A stretch of DNA of 64,000 bases, from positions 868,001-932,000 of the forward strand of contig JPHH03000003.1 in assembly GCA_000750105.3 (NCBI GenBank), given 5' to 3'. The position numbers were made by a program, and so were the translations under genes. The stretch comes from Tolypocladium sp. Sup5 PDA-1 (Eukaryota > Ascomycota > Sordariomycetes > Hypocreales > Ophiocordycipitaceae). Under the pieces are notes generated by a model. The model ran no database searches and was not told the origin of the DNA. It worked only from the letters and a program-made list of their open reading frames with translations. Below are positions 32,725 to 44,561 of this stretch, in pieces; the first letter of the stretch is position 1; every line of letters starts with the position of its first letter.

Positions 32725-35700
32725 CTAACGGAAAGGCCCAATCGGGCCGGGGTATCCTGAATTCATAGAATGGGAAGTAGAAGGGCGGCCGCTGTCTCCA
32801 GACGCGCGGGCACCATGGCGTGGCGTCACATCGCCGGCCAGCGGGATTGCCAGCTTGCTGTCGATGTGCTTGCTGATGGGGCGCGGGGCCCAGGGGTGGT
32901 CATCATCTGGAAGATTCACGCCGCTATCGTTCCAGGGGTTTCGGTCAGCGTTGAAGCTGCGGGTCGACTCGATGGAAATGAGCGACGACTTGGACACGTT
33001 ACTCGATCCCTTGAAGAAGTTGCCGTTGGTCGAGTTCGAGCTGTTCTTTCTGCGGTCGAGGAAGGACGAGATGGACGTCATGCTCCCTGGCTTGCGGAGC
33101 CGGTCGAGGATGCTGCTACGCTCGCGAGCAACCTCGGCGCCGAAAGCGGCCTTGATGGGCGAGTCTGCGGCGACAGAAGTAGGCGCGTGCTGGAGAAGCT
33201 TGGAGTCAAAGTACTGCAGCGAGTCCTCAAACGAATCGGACTTGGGCCGTGGGATGGATCCCTTGACGATGGTGGGCTCAACACTCGCAGCCGCAAGCTG
33301 CGCCTGCAGGAAGTCGATGGCGTCTCGGAGGCCGCCTGCGTTGTTGCGAGTGAAGCCCCACACCAGCGTGACGGTCGGGGAACCATCCTCGGCGAGCTCC
33401 TCTGGATTCTGGTGGACGGTGACTTCCACCTCGTACTGAGCCTTCAGCTTCGTGACGAGGTCGGTGGCGAACTCGGGCGACTCGAGGAACTTGACAATCT
33501 CGGCGCTGCGGGCAAGCACCAGCTCGTGCTTGTCGGGGACCATGCCCAAGAACTCATCCACACAGTGAGGCACCTGCCACTGTGGGCCGGTAACCGTCAC
33601 TTCGTCACTCGCCTCCTCGGTGCTGGGGAAGTTGATCTTGCAGTTGTACTTTTGCTCCAGTTCGTCAATCGCGGGGAGGCGAGCAATAAGCTCTCGGTGG
33701 TAGAGCCGATCAACGCTGGCGACCTGAGTGGTGTACTCGGAATCCTGCGGCAAACGTGTCAGCAAAGCTCTCGGTAGAGCGCCATGGCCACTACATACGG
33801 CTCGGTCGACCATTTCCAAAATCTCGTTCTTGACTGCATCCAGATTCTGAGCGTTTCGAGCAGGCGTGCGGCAGATGACGTTGTCAACCTTGACGTCGTC
33901 ATCCTCACGACCCATGCCTCCTAGTACTTGTAAGTAAAAGTCGAAGACCGACGAGCCGAGTACTCACCTCTATCCATGGCATTGGAGAACTTGACAAAGA
34001 CGGAGTGTTTCTTCATGATTCGCTGGATGTGCTGACCACCAATGCCGATGATTCGCTTGTGGTACTGGTCGGGAACATGGAACGAGATGGACGCAGGCAT
34101 TTCTTGCTCCACCAAGGTGAGGCCCTGCTTCATCGAGTCGTAGCTGGCAGCCATGACATCAATGTTAAAGTTGTACTCGTTGAAACCGTCGAAGATGATC
34201 TGCACGTTGCCTATCAGAAGGTTAGTTTCTGGTTTGCCGCTGGGGACTGTGGTTGGACTGACTCTGGCCCATAATCTTGTTGATCTTGCCGTTCTTCTTG
34301 CCACTGACAAACTCCTTGTGCTCATTGGCAAGCTCAATCTTGACGCGAATCTGATACGGAATCTGGGCCACAAATCGAAGCTCCGAAATGACGGCCAAGG
34401 CGGACTTGACGGCGTCATCGGAGCCAGTGACAGTAAAGTTCATCTTGTCAAACGACAAATCGGCGTCGGAGTTGGCACAGATGTCACCAAGCATCGTCCT
34501 AATGTCTACGGGGCCAGGAAGCTGCCTCTGATCAGACTGCTGTGTGTACCATCCAGCGCCATAGAATTGGCCAGCCTGGGGGCGAATTAGCTTCCACCAA
34601 ACGTAGACAATTTACACAAGTCACCTACCAAGGACATGAGCTCTCGCACGGTGCGTTCGACCGGAAGCCCCTCGCTTCCCTGCACTCGAACCATGGTGCG
34701 CTGGCAAGCCAGTTGGGGGAACATGATGTAGGTTCCGTTGGCCTCGAGGATCTTGCGAACCTTGTCCAGTCGGTCAAGCAGGATGCTATCAATCTTGGCA
34801 GCGGGAATGGTCACGTCTTTAACGTAGAGCCGGATTCGCGAGACGGTTTCGTGCAACTTTTGCTTCGCCAACTCGATCGCTTGAGGGCTCTCGCCGGTGA
34901 TGTAAATTTCGGCAGGGTCGCGGCGGATTGCATCCGGAGGACAGTATCGGTACATCTGAGAGAACAGAGGCGGGAAGTAGATGGCGGTGCCTGTAGAGGA
35001 CTCGATCAACTTGATGTTCTTCCGATGCCGACCACAGACGAGCTGGTGGAGGGACAATTCGACTTTGGTAGCATCGACAACTCGGCCGAGCTATAGCCAT
35101 GTTAGCACCGGGGTAGCACGAGAATAGCATTCGGGGGAGATCAGTCGTACCAGTGTGTCGATATGAATCAGGACGCGAGCCTTGGCATGCTCCGACGCCA
35201 GGATATCGCCGTAAATGGCAACTCGCCATCGCTGGTCTATCCGCATCTCCGAGTCGCCCATCAATCCATCCACCATTGGGGTCAGCTTGGGGCCGAGCAA
35301 GAAGATATCCACCCCGCAGAAGCTGGAAATCTTGTCGAGGGTGTCCACGGCAGGCTTCTTGAGCACACCGGCATTGAGGTCGCAGACCAGCTTTCCATCG
35401 ATGTCGATCGTCGTGCATCGCTAAGGCCCTGTCAGCATTCTGCCAAGGCACATTTGAAAGTGCTGCGGGAGAAGGGAGAGCGTACCATCGAGATGGGGAT
35501 CTCGTTCAAAATGGTTTCCCGGCTCTTATTCACCAATTCGGGGGACCCCGAGAGGCAGACGGTGGTGACCTGCTGGCCCTTGCCATTCTTCGGTGACGAC
35601 GACAATACGTGTGCCTCGATCGGTAGGGCCCCAACGGACACGTCGCTGCAAAGCTTCCGGAGGTTGGCTTGGTTCTGGGCGTGGATTGGCAGCTCGTGCA

Positions 35701-35989
35701 CCTGGACGTCATCGGGGGCGTCCTCGGGGTGCGTCCACCGGAGGACGGCGTCGGTGGTAGCGTGCACAATATCCTCCGTGTTGGGGCCGGCGAGGTCAGA
35801 GGCGAAGGGGACGTTGAACGAGTAGTGGATCGTGGCATCGGCGGCCTGCGGCGAGCTGAGGGGACCTCCTGGTTGTACCGCGTTCTTGGGGTGCGGGTTG
35901 AGCGTGTTCATGGGCATGTTGGGACGACCCATGCCAAAGTTGGGGCTCATCCTCTCGGACCAGTGACGCATGTTGGCCAGCTTATTCAT
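32725..35989 (-). CDS. Multi-KH-domain RNA-binding protein
   Basis: Seven exons, 35989-35486, 35420-35151, 35090-34629, 34575-34263, 34210-33968, 33920-33799 and 33744-32725, give 977 aa and splice in frame throughout. KH domains bind single-stranded RNA. The clearest is near residue 560-600, with I-I-G-I-G-G-Q-H-I-Q as the G-x-x-G loop. Others show as C-G-R-H-R-K-N-I-K-L-I-E (after residue 259) and G-K-K-N-G-K-I-N-K-I-M-G (about 500). The N-terminus is Asn/Pro/Met-rich, and the C-terminal 200 residues are Ser/Asn-rich and disordered. The arrangement recalls vigilin/Scp160 or Bicaudal-C-like proteins, but I cannot assign an orthologue. Probably cytoplasmic, acting in mRNA localisation or translation. 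The exon 4/5 junction restores M-G-Q-S-N-V-Q-I-I-F, which supports the GTCAGT donor. Confidence 0.85.
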
Positions 35990-36990
35990 GGTGGTGGGTG
36001 AGCGAGCGAGCGGTGGGATCAGTCGTGGTCGAGCGGAAGGGCGGCGGCGGCGGCGGCGAGCGGGCGTGAGGGAGCGGACGGGGTGACGGCTGCGAGGGTA
36101 TCCAGGGAAGGCAGGCCGTCGCAAACGAAGCGAAAGAAGAAGCAGCGGACGAAGAGAAATGGCGGCTGGGGGTATCGCAGAGGAAGTCGTGGGAACAAAC
36201 AAAAGCTGGGGGGAGGGGGAAGAGAAAAGGAAAAAGGGAAGAATTGGCGCGCGGGCTCTTTCCAGATTTCGCTTCGAGTGCGTTGGGCGGTGGTGAAGAG
36301 GAAGAGAATGGAAGAGAGGGAGTGAGAAGGTAATAGGTGCTGGAGGTGAAAGCGGAGAGGAGCAGCAGTGCGTACGGAGCGTACGGAGTAGTGAAGAGCC
36401 ACAAGAGCCACCAACAGGTAATCCGTACAGCATCAGCACGTCAGCAGCAGCAGGAGCAGCAAGCTAGCAGGGCATAACAGCCACGAGGATGGGGTTTCCA
36501 TACCTGGACCTAGCGAGTGGGACTGCGAGGACTCGGAGCCTGTATCGCTTCCCTCGCCGTGATCAAGGCCAATAGGGCAGCTGAGCGGCCCCAACAGAGC
36601 CCTGCATTGGCAGGCTCCTGGTGCAGGCGCCAGGGCCTGTGCCAACAATGCCTGCGCCGGGCAGCAAACCTAATGGCCCAAGCCCGGGGACAGCTGGAAA
36701 CAGGCTGGCCAGCCATCGTCCGGACAGGAATCGGCTGGCTGGGCGTTGTGGGTGGCGGAGGCCCTCACACCCGCTGGGATGGCGCTCAGCGGGCGCTGGG
36801 ATTGGGAGCCTTGGGGGCCCCGGCGAGCGCCCTCGCAGCTGCCAGTGGGCTGCTGCCCACCACGTTCCAGCCCGCTGAGTGGCAGATCCCAGGGCGCGCG
36901 GTGGGGCCTGGCGTCAGGTACACCAGCGCGAGCAGAGCAGGGGGCCGCTGGCTGGTGCCAAGTACGAGTACCTTACGGAGTACCGCCGTC

Positions 36991-37017
36991 ATCATCATCA
37001 TCATCATCATCATCATC
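36991..37017. repeat. (ATC)9 microsatellite
   Basis: Nine uninterrupted ATC units, right after a GTACGAGTAC plus TACGGAGTAC motif pair (36962-36983). Confidence 0.9.
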
Positions 37018-38901
37018 ACGGGCACATGGAGAGAGATAATGCACCGCAGAACGACGAGACCAACGAGCTCACGAGCCGCTACGATAGCGAGATAGGCAGG
37101 GATTAACTACGCACACGCAGGTATCTGGAATCATGCAATCTGCATTTGTTGGACCTCGCTCGGCACGGAATGCGGCAGTGAGAGACACATCCGGCGGACG
37201 TCGAGGGCTCAACCCGCGTACCGGTGCGTCTGGGTGCAACGCGCAACGGCCGCCCATGTTGGACGTGGAACCTCCGAGGGACCTGCAAGATACCAGACCG
37301 TTCATCCGCAGCAACCGTCGGCCAGCAGATAGCACAAGTAGATCTGCGGCGTTTAAAGGGGTGGTTCCTCCGGAAGCCCCGCGAGGTTCGCACGCCGAGG
37401 ACCGCATGCCCGTTGAAGGCCACGGTGTCAGAAGCTGAGGCTCCGAGTCTGCAGCGGCAGCTCGATGCACGAGTGTTTGGACCCGATCGCTCGCCAATCC
37501 GTCCAAGCAAGGGCGTTGTAAATCACGGCAAGCGTTCACCATCATCCGTCAAGGTCCCATCTTTCCCCAGCCAGCGCCCAGGAGCTCTGACCGCCGTGGA
37601 CAGGCATGTGGAGACCCGAGCACCGAGAGCTCTCAGCTTCATCCATACCTGAGCACTACCGAGTCAAACAGCCACACACAACACGCGTTTTCTTTGCCCT
37701 TGATCATGGGCGGCGTTGCTTCAAGGTTCTGCGTCACGGAATGCACATTCGTCGCGTATTCCAGGTTCGTGTACGGTCCATCCGTAGTGGTGGGGGGAGG
37801 GAAGGGGACTGACCTCAGCCCATCTGCCAGAGGGAAGCTCACTGGTCCAACCCGAGGTTTTACTCAGCCTGCTTCGGTCGTGTCTCTCCAGGTTGTTTGC
37901 TCGCCCATTGCATTCATCCATCCTCAACGTGGACGGCTTTATCAGCCGACTTGGCTGCCTCCAGTTCCCTGCAGCCAGCGCCGCCGCGTGAAACGTCGGC
38001 GAGGTACGGATAGATGCCGTCTGTGGGATTTTCAAGGGTTCCAGGCCTGTGTCCCATAAGGTATCTTCCCGAGGTGAACACAAAGCGTGCTGCTTGTCTC
38101 GCCGCCCAAGCCCGGTCCCCTGCTGCCCTACATTCGCGGCAACCAAGCTCGACCTGCCAAAGATCACGAAAGCTGCGCACAGCTCAGCTTCAGCCCAGTC
38201 CTCCCTCGTCACTTCGACAGCGACCCGCGTCCGTACGAGCCCTCGTGCCTCTTTTTAACAACCCGGAGGCCCACCAGCATCTTCCCATCTCGCCTTGATG
38301 ATCCCCACTCACACGGATGGGCTTCGAGCACAGCCCACCTCTGCCGTTCTCCGTGCCCCGAGCTCTCTCCACCATTGAGCTTGCTGGGCCTTCGCGCTGC
38401 GCTACGATCCTTGCCTTCCGTCGTGCCGACGTCAAACTACACATCATTGCTCGTACTTGTCCGTGTCTTGGTCGTCCTCTCGGAAGCCGTGGCAGCAGTA
38501 CGAGGCACGTAGCTGTTGGCGGAGGTCGTGGTACGTGGCCCGGTGCGTTTCCCCGCCAGACATCCCCAACATCTCACCACTCTCACCCGCTGTACTACAT
38601 GTACACTGCCGTTGCATCCATCCAATCAATAGCTCGACTTGTACGTTCACTAAACGTCAACGGCAGCCCCCAACTGCCTCATTAGCTTTGGCCCACGGAG
38701 CAGCCAGACCGCCGCTTCAACTCGGGTCTCTGGCCGAGTTTTACGCTCCAAACACCACGGACAACTTTCTCCTCTGTCCCGTTCCTCTGTTCACGTTTGT
38801 GTGCCGACCATGACCTCATCAACCCTCAAGCCCTCCAGGAAACACCACGGCTAGACCCGCTTCCCCCGGACCAGGTCCTTGGCCAAGGTCGAAACTTGGT
38901 T

Positions 38902-39165
38902 TCACGTAGAGCATCCCAAAGTTGGCGTCCTAAAATACATCGGTGACAGCAAACCTGGCAAGCCTGGGCACTTGGGGTCGTCCTCGTACGAGTACAAGTA
39001 GTTCCGGGACGTCTCATGGACCTCGGTTGGCAGTTCTCGGATGCTGCCCACCTGAAATCCTGCTTCTTGTGCGATCGACTGGCAGGGTCGCCGCAAACTG
39101 TAAATCGGTGCTAGTGATGCGACCGCGAGCCCAACCAACGCAAGACATTGCTTTGATGGTTGCAT
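38902..39165 (-). CDS. Candidate small secreted protein, 87 aa
   Basis: From the ATG at 39165 a short frame begins with a hydrophobic signal-peptide-like segment (C-L-A-L-V-G-L-A-V-A-S-L-A) followed by a hydrophilic, mildly acidic body with four cysteines in total. The body (E-L-P-T-E-V-H-E-T-S-R-N-Y) does not look like random GC-rich translation. There is no domain match that I know, no intron is needed, and nothing confirms transcription, so it could equally be chance. Confidence 0.28.
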   Translation of the reverse strand: MQPSKQCLALVGLAVASLAPIYSLRRPCQSIAQEAGFQVGSIRELPTEVHETSRNYLYSYEDDPKCPGLPGLLSPMYFRTPTLGCST

Positions 39166-39519
39166 TGGAGTCTTGGGCCATCCGGCAGTGGACGACCCAA
39201 CCACTCGTCCTCGTGGCCTATAAGATGCAAGCGGCAATGCCGGTGCCGCCCACGATGCGGACCAGGAACCCTTGGGCAGCAGCAGACGTCGTGGCAGTCC
39301 AGCTCTTATTGTCGTAAAAGCGTAGAATCACAATCGTCACGAGTTCCAGAAAATAACGCCATTCGAACATGGAGGTTCTGATTCAGGGGTATCAAGGGGA
39401 CCATCCATCCATCCGACCACGCTCGACCACACTAAATCGTGCATTCCCGATATTAAATCGCACAACGCTGTTATATATCCCATGTTACTTCTTATCATCC
39501 GTCATCTTGGCTCTCTTTC

Positions 39520-42039
39520 TCAACGATAAACCTCTCGCCGCACATCGTCCGCATACACAATCTCCTGCGTCGCCCCACGCGGGCGCTCGATGAAGGCAAT
39601 CTCATCTGCTCCGCGGGCCTGTGGCTGATGGTATTGCTCCATGGGCTGCGTCGCATACTCCCTGGCAAACGGCTGCATAGCCTCTCGGCGCATCTCTGGG
39701 TGCACGCTGGCAGCGTATTCTCGTCCTGGCGCCTCGGGTCGTACACTTTGCACTCGCCCATATCCTTGCGGAACCTCGTATCGTACAGCCTCCACCGGCA
39801 GCATGCTCGCAGCTCTCGCGGCATATCCTCGCGGCGCCTGATCCATGTATCTCCGTTCTTGCGGCCCCCTGACTTCGATGAAGCTTCCAGGCTGTGCTAC
39901 CGGTCGTTCAGAGTATTCTCTAGGGGGTCCGTCTCTGTAATCATAAGAGGCGTACTCGGGTTGAGTCACGATGCGTCTGGGCATCGCATACGGGGCCGAC
40001 GACCCCCCATACACAATGCCGCCGTCTCCATACGGGTCCGGGCCGGGATGTCGGGAGACGGCTCTCGGGGGCAGTCGTTCATACATGACACCAGGCTCGC
40101 CAGGCCCGATTGGAGGAGCAGTCGGACGCTGAACGGAAGGGTGTGATGGGTCGAAATACTCACGACCAAATGCGTCTACCACCCTCGTGGGCGGGGCTGG
40201 TTTCGGAGGCCCTGTGAATGAGTCGCCATCGGGGCGGACACTCACGCGACCCCCTTCAGGGTATTCACGATAGGAGCGCGGGGGTTCCCGATATCCATCA
40301 CTCGCAAAGGCCTGCGAAACCGGCCGCGCGGGATACGCCACACCTGGAGAGTATGGCAGTGGCACAGCGCCGGGCAGGGCATAGCGACCATCGCCAGGTA
40401 TCCGCCGGTCGTCGATATACTCCCTGCCATATCTCGGGTCGTTGACCATAGTGGTGCTGGCGGCGCGCTGGGGATAGGCGGCGGAACTCTCATAGCCTAG
40501 AGGTACGTGTTCATCTCTGAATGGGCGCGTCAGGTACTGGGCATCCGGGCCGAGGGCAAGAGGCCGTTCGTATCGTGGCTCATACTCAAGTTCAATCACC
40601 TGGGCTTGAGAGTGCCGCTGACGCTTGTTGGCCCGGATATACGAAGGAGCCGTCAATGGCGATGGGGACCGGGGCTCGGGCTTGATGTAAGGGGTGGCTT
40701 CGATCTCCGGCGCTTGCCGGTCCGCCTTTCTCTTCTTCCTTTTGCCCTTCTTCCTGTCTGATCCCCGTCCGCCTTGGGATGAGCTGTCGGGGCTAGTGAC
40801 CGCCGACGTCTCGTTCCTGAGAGCGGCAACCTGTGCCGGCGTGCCCCTTGTACGCTGCACGGCTGGGTTGATAGCATCTTGCCCCCGTCCTGAGACGGCC
40901 AAAGGAGAAATCTGGGCTGGCTGGGGTGCAACTGGCTGAAGAGCATGACCGCGTATAAGTGGGGATGGAGGGTGATTGTCGATATAGGAAGCACTCGGTT
41001 GCCGAGCCGAGTTCAGGACAAAGCCTGCTCCCGACGGCTCGTACTCCATATTTCCAGAGTCCTCGGACTGACTTGGCTCTCCGCTGGTGTTGTTTTGACT
41101 CGGTTGAGTAGAGACGTTCCCCGCTTCGATGTAGTTGTTCAGCCCAGGAACAATGCTAGCCAGGAGCAGCGCCCCTGTCCTGCCCGTGGACAAATCATGG
41201 TGGTTCTCGTTTGGTCGTGCTGAGCCAGCGATCCGAGGGTCCGTCGCATCTTGGGGCCGTCGATCGCGCGTCTCGTCACCGGGGTGCGGTACCGATATGG
41301 GCTGTTGATGTAAAGCATTCAAGCCCAGGGCTTCTTCCGACTCGTTGCGGATTCGCGACGTCATGTGGGAGTGAGGCGTGCCATGCTGTGAGGAGTAAAA
41401 GGTGTTGTCGTCAAAAGAATCACATGCGGCTTCGTTATTAGCAGTCAAGTCTTCATCAGCAGGCGTTGGAGCAGCGACTGCTGGAACAAGGTTCAGAGCC
41501 TTGTCCAGCACGTCTGAGAGATCGAGATCGGAGTATCGCTCCGCCTGAGGGATCTTGGAAACACGCCGTTGCTCGACCTCGTCTCGCAAAGAACGCTCGA
41601 GTCTCTGCCTTTGAAGAGCGAGCTCGGCCCTGACGAGCTCGACGGATTTCTCGAGCAGGATGGGATTGATCTCCGTCCTTCCAGCTCCAAACGGCTGTGG
41701 GTTGACTGGCGGCGCGGGAGCACTGCCGCCGTCAGCAATGGCGACAGCCCCTAGACCTGGGTTCTTTGCTTTCGTCGTCGACGGCGACTGCAAGCCCCTA
41801 TGATGAATATGATTGACTCCTGTATGGACAGCGGTACTCGCCGAGCCGGAAAACGATTGCGCCAAAGCCCTCTGAGTGTTGTTGGGGGCCTTGATCAAGC
41901 GATGGGTTCCCGAAAGAATCGCGTCTCGAAGCTGCACAATCTTCTCGTACTGCTGGATCTCGTAGGCCTCTCTGTCCGTGAGCCTAGCTGGCGCATTGGC
42001 CACGCCCACAGGCGCCCGGGCGGCTTCGGCCTGCGCCAT
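39520..42039 (-). CDS. Disordered protein of unknown function with R-E-Y triads
   Basis: One exon gives 839 aa from ATG 42039. The N-terminal 60 residues (R-E-A-Y-E-I-Q-Q-Y-E-K-I-V-Q-L-R-D-A-I) and about 130-165 (V-R-A-E-L-A-L-Q-R-Q-R-L-E-R-S-L) look helical or coiled coil and are probably the conserved parts. The middle is Ser/Pro/Asn-rich. A strongly basic block (K-K-G-K-R-K-K-R-K-A-D-R, about residue 440) is a likely nuclear signal and I-K-P-E-P resembles a sumoylation site. The last 330 residues are rich in Pro, Arg, Tyr and Gly and contain at least six R-E-Y triads. I do not recognise the family; a nuclear scaffold or RNA-linked role is only a guess. Confidence 0.75.
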   Translation of the reverse strand: MAQAEAARAPVGVANAPARLTDREAYEIQQYEKIVQLRDAILSGTHRLIKAPNNTQRALAQSFSGSASTAVHTGVNHIHHRGLQSPSTTKAKNPGLGAVAIADGGSAPAPPVNPQPFGAGRTEINPILLEKSVELVRAELALQRQRLERSLRDEVEQRRVSKIPQAERYSDLDLSDVLDKALNLVPAVAAPTPADEDLTANNEAACDSFDDNTFYSSQHGTPHSHMTSRIRNESEEALGLNALHQQPISVPHPGDETRDRRPQDATDPRIAGSARPNENHHDLSTGRTGALLLASIVPGLNNYIEAGNVSTQPSQNNTSGEPSQSEDSGNMEYEPSGAGFVLNSARQPSASYIDNHPPSPLIRGHALQPVAPQPAQISPLAVSGRGQDAINPAVQRTRGTPAQVAALRNETSAVTSPDSSSQGGRGSDRKKGKRKKRKADRQAPEIEATPYIKPEPRSPSPLTAPSYIRANKRQRHSQAQVIELEYEPRYERPLALGPDAQYLTRPFRDEHVPLGYESSAAYPQRAASTTMVNDPRYGREYIDDRRIPGDGRYALPGAVPLPYSPGVAYPARPVSQAFASDGYREPPRSYREYPEGGRVSVRPDGDSFTGPPKPAPPTRVVDAFGREYFDPSHPSVQRPTAPPIGPGEPGVMYERLPPRAVSRHPGPDPYGDGGIVYGGSSAPYAMPRRIVTQPEYASYDYRDGPPREYSERPVAQPGSFIEVRGPQERRYMDQAPRGYAARAASMLPVEAVRYEVPQGYGRVQSVRPEAPGREYAASVHPEMRREAMQPFAREYATQPMEQYHQPQARGADEIAFIERPRGATQEIVYADDVRREVYR

Positions 42040-42865
42040 AGCCGCAGGATGTCGCGCAGCGTCGCGTCACTTGATGCTCTCCCAACTGGCACGGTTCGCG
42101 CCTAGAGCTGAAGACGACGCTGTGAAGGCACACGCATGCACTAGGGCATTCAGCGCACAATAGCGTGGTCCACAGTTTTAGCCATAGGCACGCTCCAGTG
42201 ATGCGTGCATGGCGATGATGACTTGGCGTGTTGACCACTCGAAGTTGTGACAGGAGACGAGCCTTCAGGCGAGAGAGGCCCAAGCTTGTGGGTAATGGAC
42301 GAATAATTAGGCGGTGTGGGTGGCAGAATTTCTTACCTATTTGGGACAGCAAGGCCGAGCTCGGCTCGGGAGCCGTGGAAAGCTACTCGTACTGTACGTC
42401 CGTACGGACTACATATCTCCTATCCGTTGAACGGCACACTTTACAAAGGCAGTTTAGAAAGGGAAGGTGTTCTATTTACTAGCTATAAGGTTCGGTATGC
42501 ACCGTGCAACTTTCTTTTCTGTGCTGTAAATTCGACGTGCACGATTCCGAAGACTGTAAGGTTTGGACTCGCCGCAAGAGTCATTGGTTGGAAATAATTC
42601 GGAGGCAGAAGCCGGCTGCGGCCGTCGTCTCACAACGCCGTACAAAACAACGTGCGCTGGCCGCCAATCTCTAGCGCAAGCTGCCGATTCAATTCAGAAC
42701 CAGCCAGCGATACATCACTCTTTCGTCCGTACCTGTCCTGGACCGATACAATTCTAGACTTGATTTGCTTGTGCTTTGGCCTCAACCTCCAGGCACGAGT
42801 TGAACCCTCCAGGTACCCTCGGGCCTCGATCCTCCTCGGCAATCCTCAACCCAACCACAGCCGCC
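42040..42865. promoter_or_regulatory. Divergent promoter region
   Basis: 826 bases between opposed start codons. A cluster of GTAC-centred motifs (TACTGTACGTCCGTACGGAC) lies at 42391-42410. No gene is supported. Confidence 0.45.
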
Positions 42866-43753
42866 ATGGCCGCCGTCAATGGGGCAAGCACTCGCAAGCC
42901 GGTCCTCTTCTTGTGCGCAGAACTCTCCCATGCCGCTTGCATGCGGTTAAACTGACTGTTGAACAAGTGACATTGACAATTGCCTCTACCCGAGGAGTGA
43001 GCGCCCCCGGCTGAGATGTGACCCAGTCATCGCCTCCATCGCTGACAACCACCCACAGGCACCAAGGTCCATGATCTGATGGCAGAGCTCATTGACCAGT
43101 ACTTTGTGAAGCATCTGGACATCCCGTTCGACGAGGCCGTGAGACTGCACAAGGAGTACTACACCAACTACGGCCTGGCCATCGAGGGCCTCGTGCGCCA
43201 CCACCAGATCGACCCGCTCGACTACAACGCCAAGGTCGACGACGCCCTGCCGCTCGAGGACGTCATCAAGCCGAACGCGGAGCTGCGCAAGCTGCTCGAG
43301 GACATTGACAAGACCAAGGTCACCGTGTGGCTCTTCACAAACGCATACATCACCCACGGCAAGAGGGTCGTGCGGCTGCTGGGCATCGAGGACCTCTTTG
43401 ACGGGCTGACCTACTGCGACTATGGGGGACAGCCGTTGATCTGCAAACCGCACCCGGAGATGTACAGGAAGGGCATGCGGGAGGCCGGTGTCGAGCGAGT
43501 TGAAGACTGCTTCTTCGTTGGTACGTTGTCTCTACAACCTCCTTTAATCTTTGCATCACCGCCTCACCATCTGACCCCATTAGACGATTCATACCAAAAC
43601 TGCGTCAAAGCAAAGGAGGTTGGCTGGACGGCCGCTCACCTCGTCGAGGAAGACCTGCCGGCTCCGAGGACGCAAGCTTCGCAGTATCAGATTCGACACT
43701 TGCGAGAGCTGCGAGACATCTACCCCCAGTTCTTCAAGTCGACCTCTGCGTAA
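42866..43753 (+). CDS. HAD-family pyrimidine 5'-nucleotidase, Sdt1-like
   Basis: Exons 42866-42912, 42968-42996, 43059-43520 and 43584-43753 give 235 aa, the usual length. Yeast Sdt1 dephosphorylates UMP/CMP and nicotinate mononucleotide. The haloacid-dehalogenase nucleophile motif F-D-I-D-N-C-L-Y-P (Asp17 nucleophile, Asp19 general acid) comes almost wholly from the 29-nt exon 2. Motif II is F-T-N-A (after V-W-L), motif III is C-K-P-H-P-E-M-Y, and motif IV is F-F-V-D-D-S. The last intron interrupts motif IV at its first Asp codon. No signal peptide, so cytosolic. It converges with MED21 (266 bases between stops). Confidence 0.92.
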
Positions 43754-44019
43754 AGGCGCAGTACCGTAGAACCAGGCCACGTCAATGCAAATAAAGGGGA
43801 AGGCGGGTCAAGATACAGCTCATGATAGCATCATAGACGCATTTAACGATAGATCTCACTCAGCAATTACTCTTGTAGCAACAGCCCGTCGCGCGCGTCC
43901 CTGGTATCCCCGAGTTCCCTTCGTAGCCCAGAACGTGTCAGCCCAAACTCCGCGCTATGCAATCCGCAGAAACCGTATTTAATTTAAACACAACCTCCCC
44001 AACCCAAGGCAGGTGACAC

Positions 44020-44561
44020 TCAGGGGCGGCGGATACTGCGGATAACGATATCCAGCTCGGACAGTATTTGGTCCCTCTCCTTGAGCGCTTCCTGTCGCTG
44101 CGCCTCGGCGGCCTTGAGATCCTCTTCGAGATCCTTGATATTTCGTTCTTGGTCCTTTTCGCTATTGTCGAGGCCGGGCAGCGAGGAGATGAGGTACTCG
44201 ATTTGCTGTTCCTTGACGATGAGGTCCCGTGACAGCTCCTTGAGGCCGGCTTGAAACTCGTCGGCGGGAAGCGGGTCGACTACATCTCTTGTCAATCCCG
44301 TATGGCGAGATGGTGAGCAACACAAGAATGCAAGAGACCAACCTTCTTTCTGCTGCGGCTCTTGCTTCACGTCGCGAACCTTGTCGCTGGGACCGAGCGT
44401 CTCGAGATCGTGTCGCCGGTGGACAAAGTGCAGACATGCGACGAACTGCTGAGCTAGCTATCGGTAGAGTCAGCACACGCTTGCTCGGTGCTCGGTTTCG
44501 CGACTCATTCGGGTAGTACCTGGTCAACAGCATCCTGCAGCTGCGTGAGTCGGTCGCCCAT
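44020..44561 (-). CDS. MED21: Mediator complex subunit 21 (Srb7)
   Basis: Exons 44561-44520, 44457-44343 and 44285-44020 give 140 aa. Med21 heterodimerises with Med7 as the hinge of the Mediator middle module, which links activators to RNA polymerase II. The conserved start M-G-D-R-L-T-Q-L-Q-D-A-V-D-Q, then L-A-Q-Q-F, the D-P-L-P-A-D-E-F-Q-A-G-L-K-E-L segment and the long C-terminal coiled coil (about residues 80-135, rich in Lys, Glu, Gln) are all present. The last acceptor is the AG at 44286-44287; the AG two bases earlier brings a stop into frame. The gene is divergent from SEC62. Confidence 0.92.

Larger units (their letters stand above)
35990..39519. other. Gene-poor region with long KH-gene leader
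   Basis: Bases 35990-36400 are strongly pyrimidine-rich on the minus strand and likely form the leader of the KH gene. TACGGAGTA motifs lie at 36382-36390 and 36973-36983. The remainder has only overlapping GC-driven frames, except the weak secreted-peptide candidate at 38902-39165. Confidence 0.5.

Noticed and set aside
32770..33777. Plus-strand frame of 335 codons
   Set aside because: Antisense shadow of the KH gene.
36440..38700. Frames of 100-190 codons in the gene-poor region
   Set aside because: Low complexity, present on both strands at the same place, no domain; treated as non-coding.
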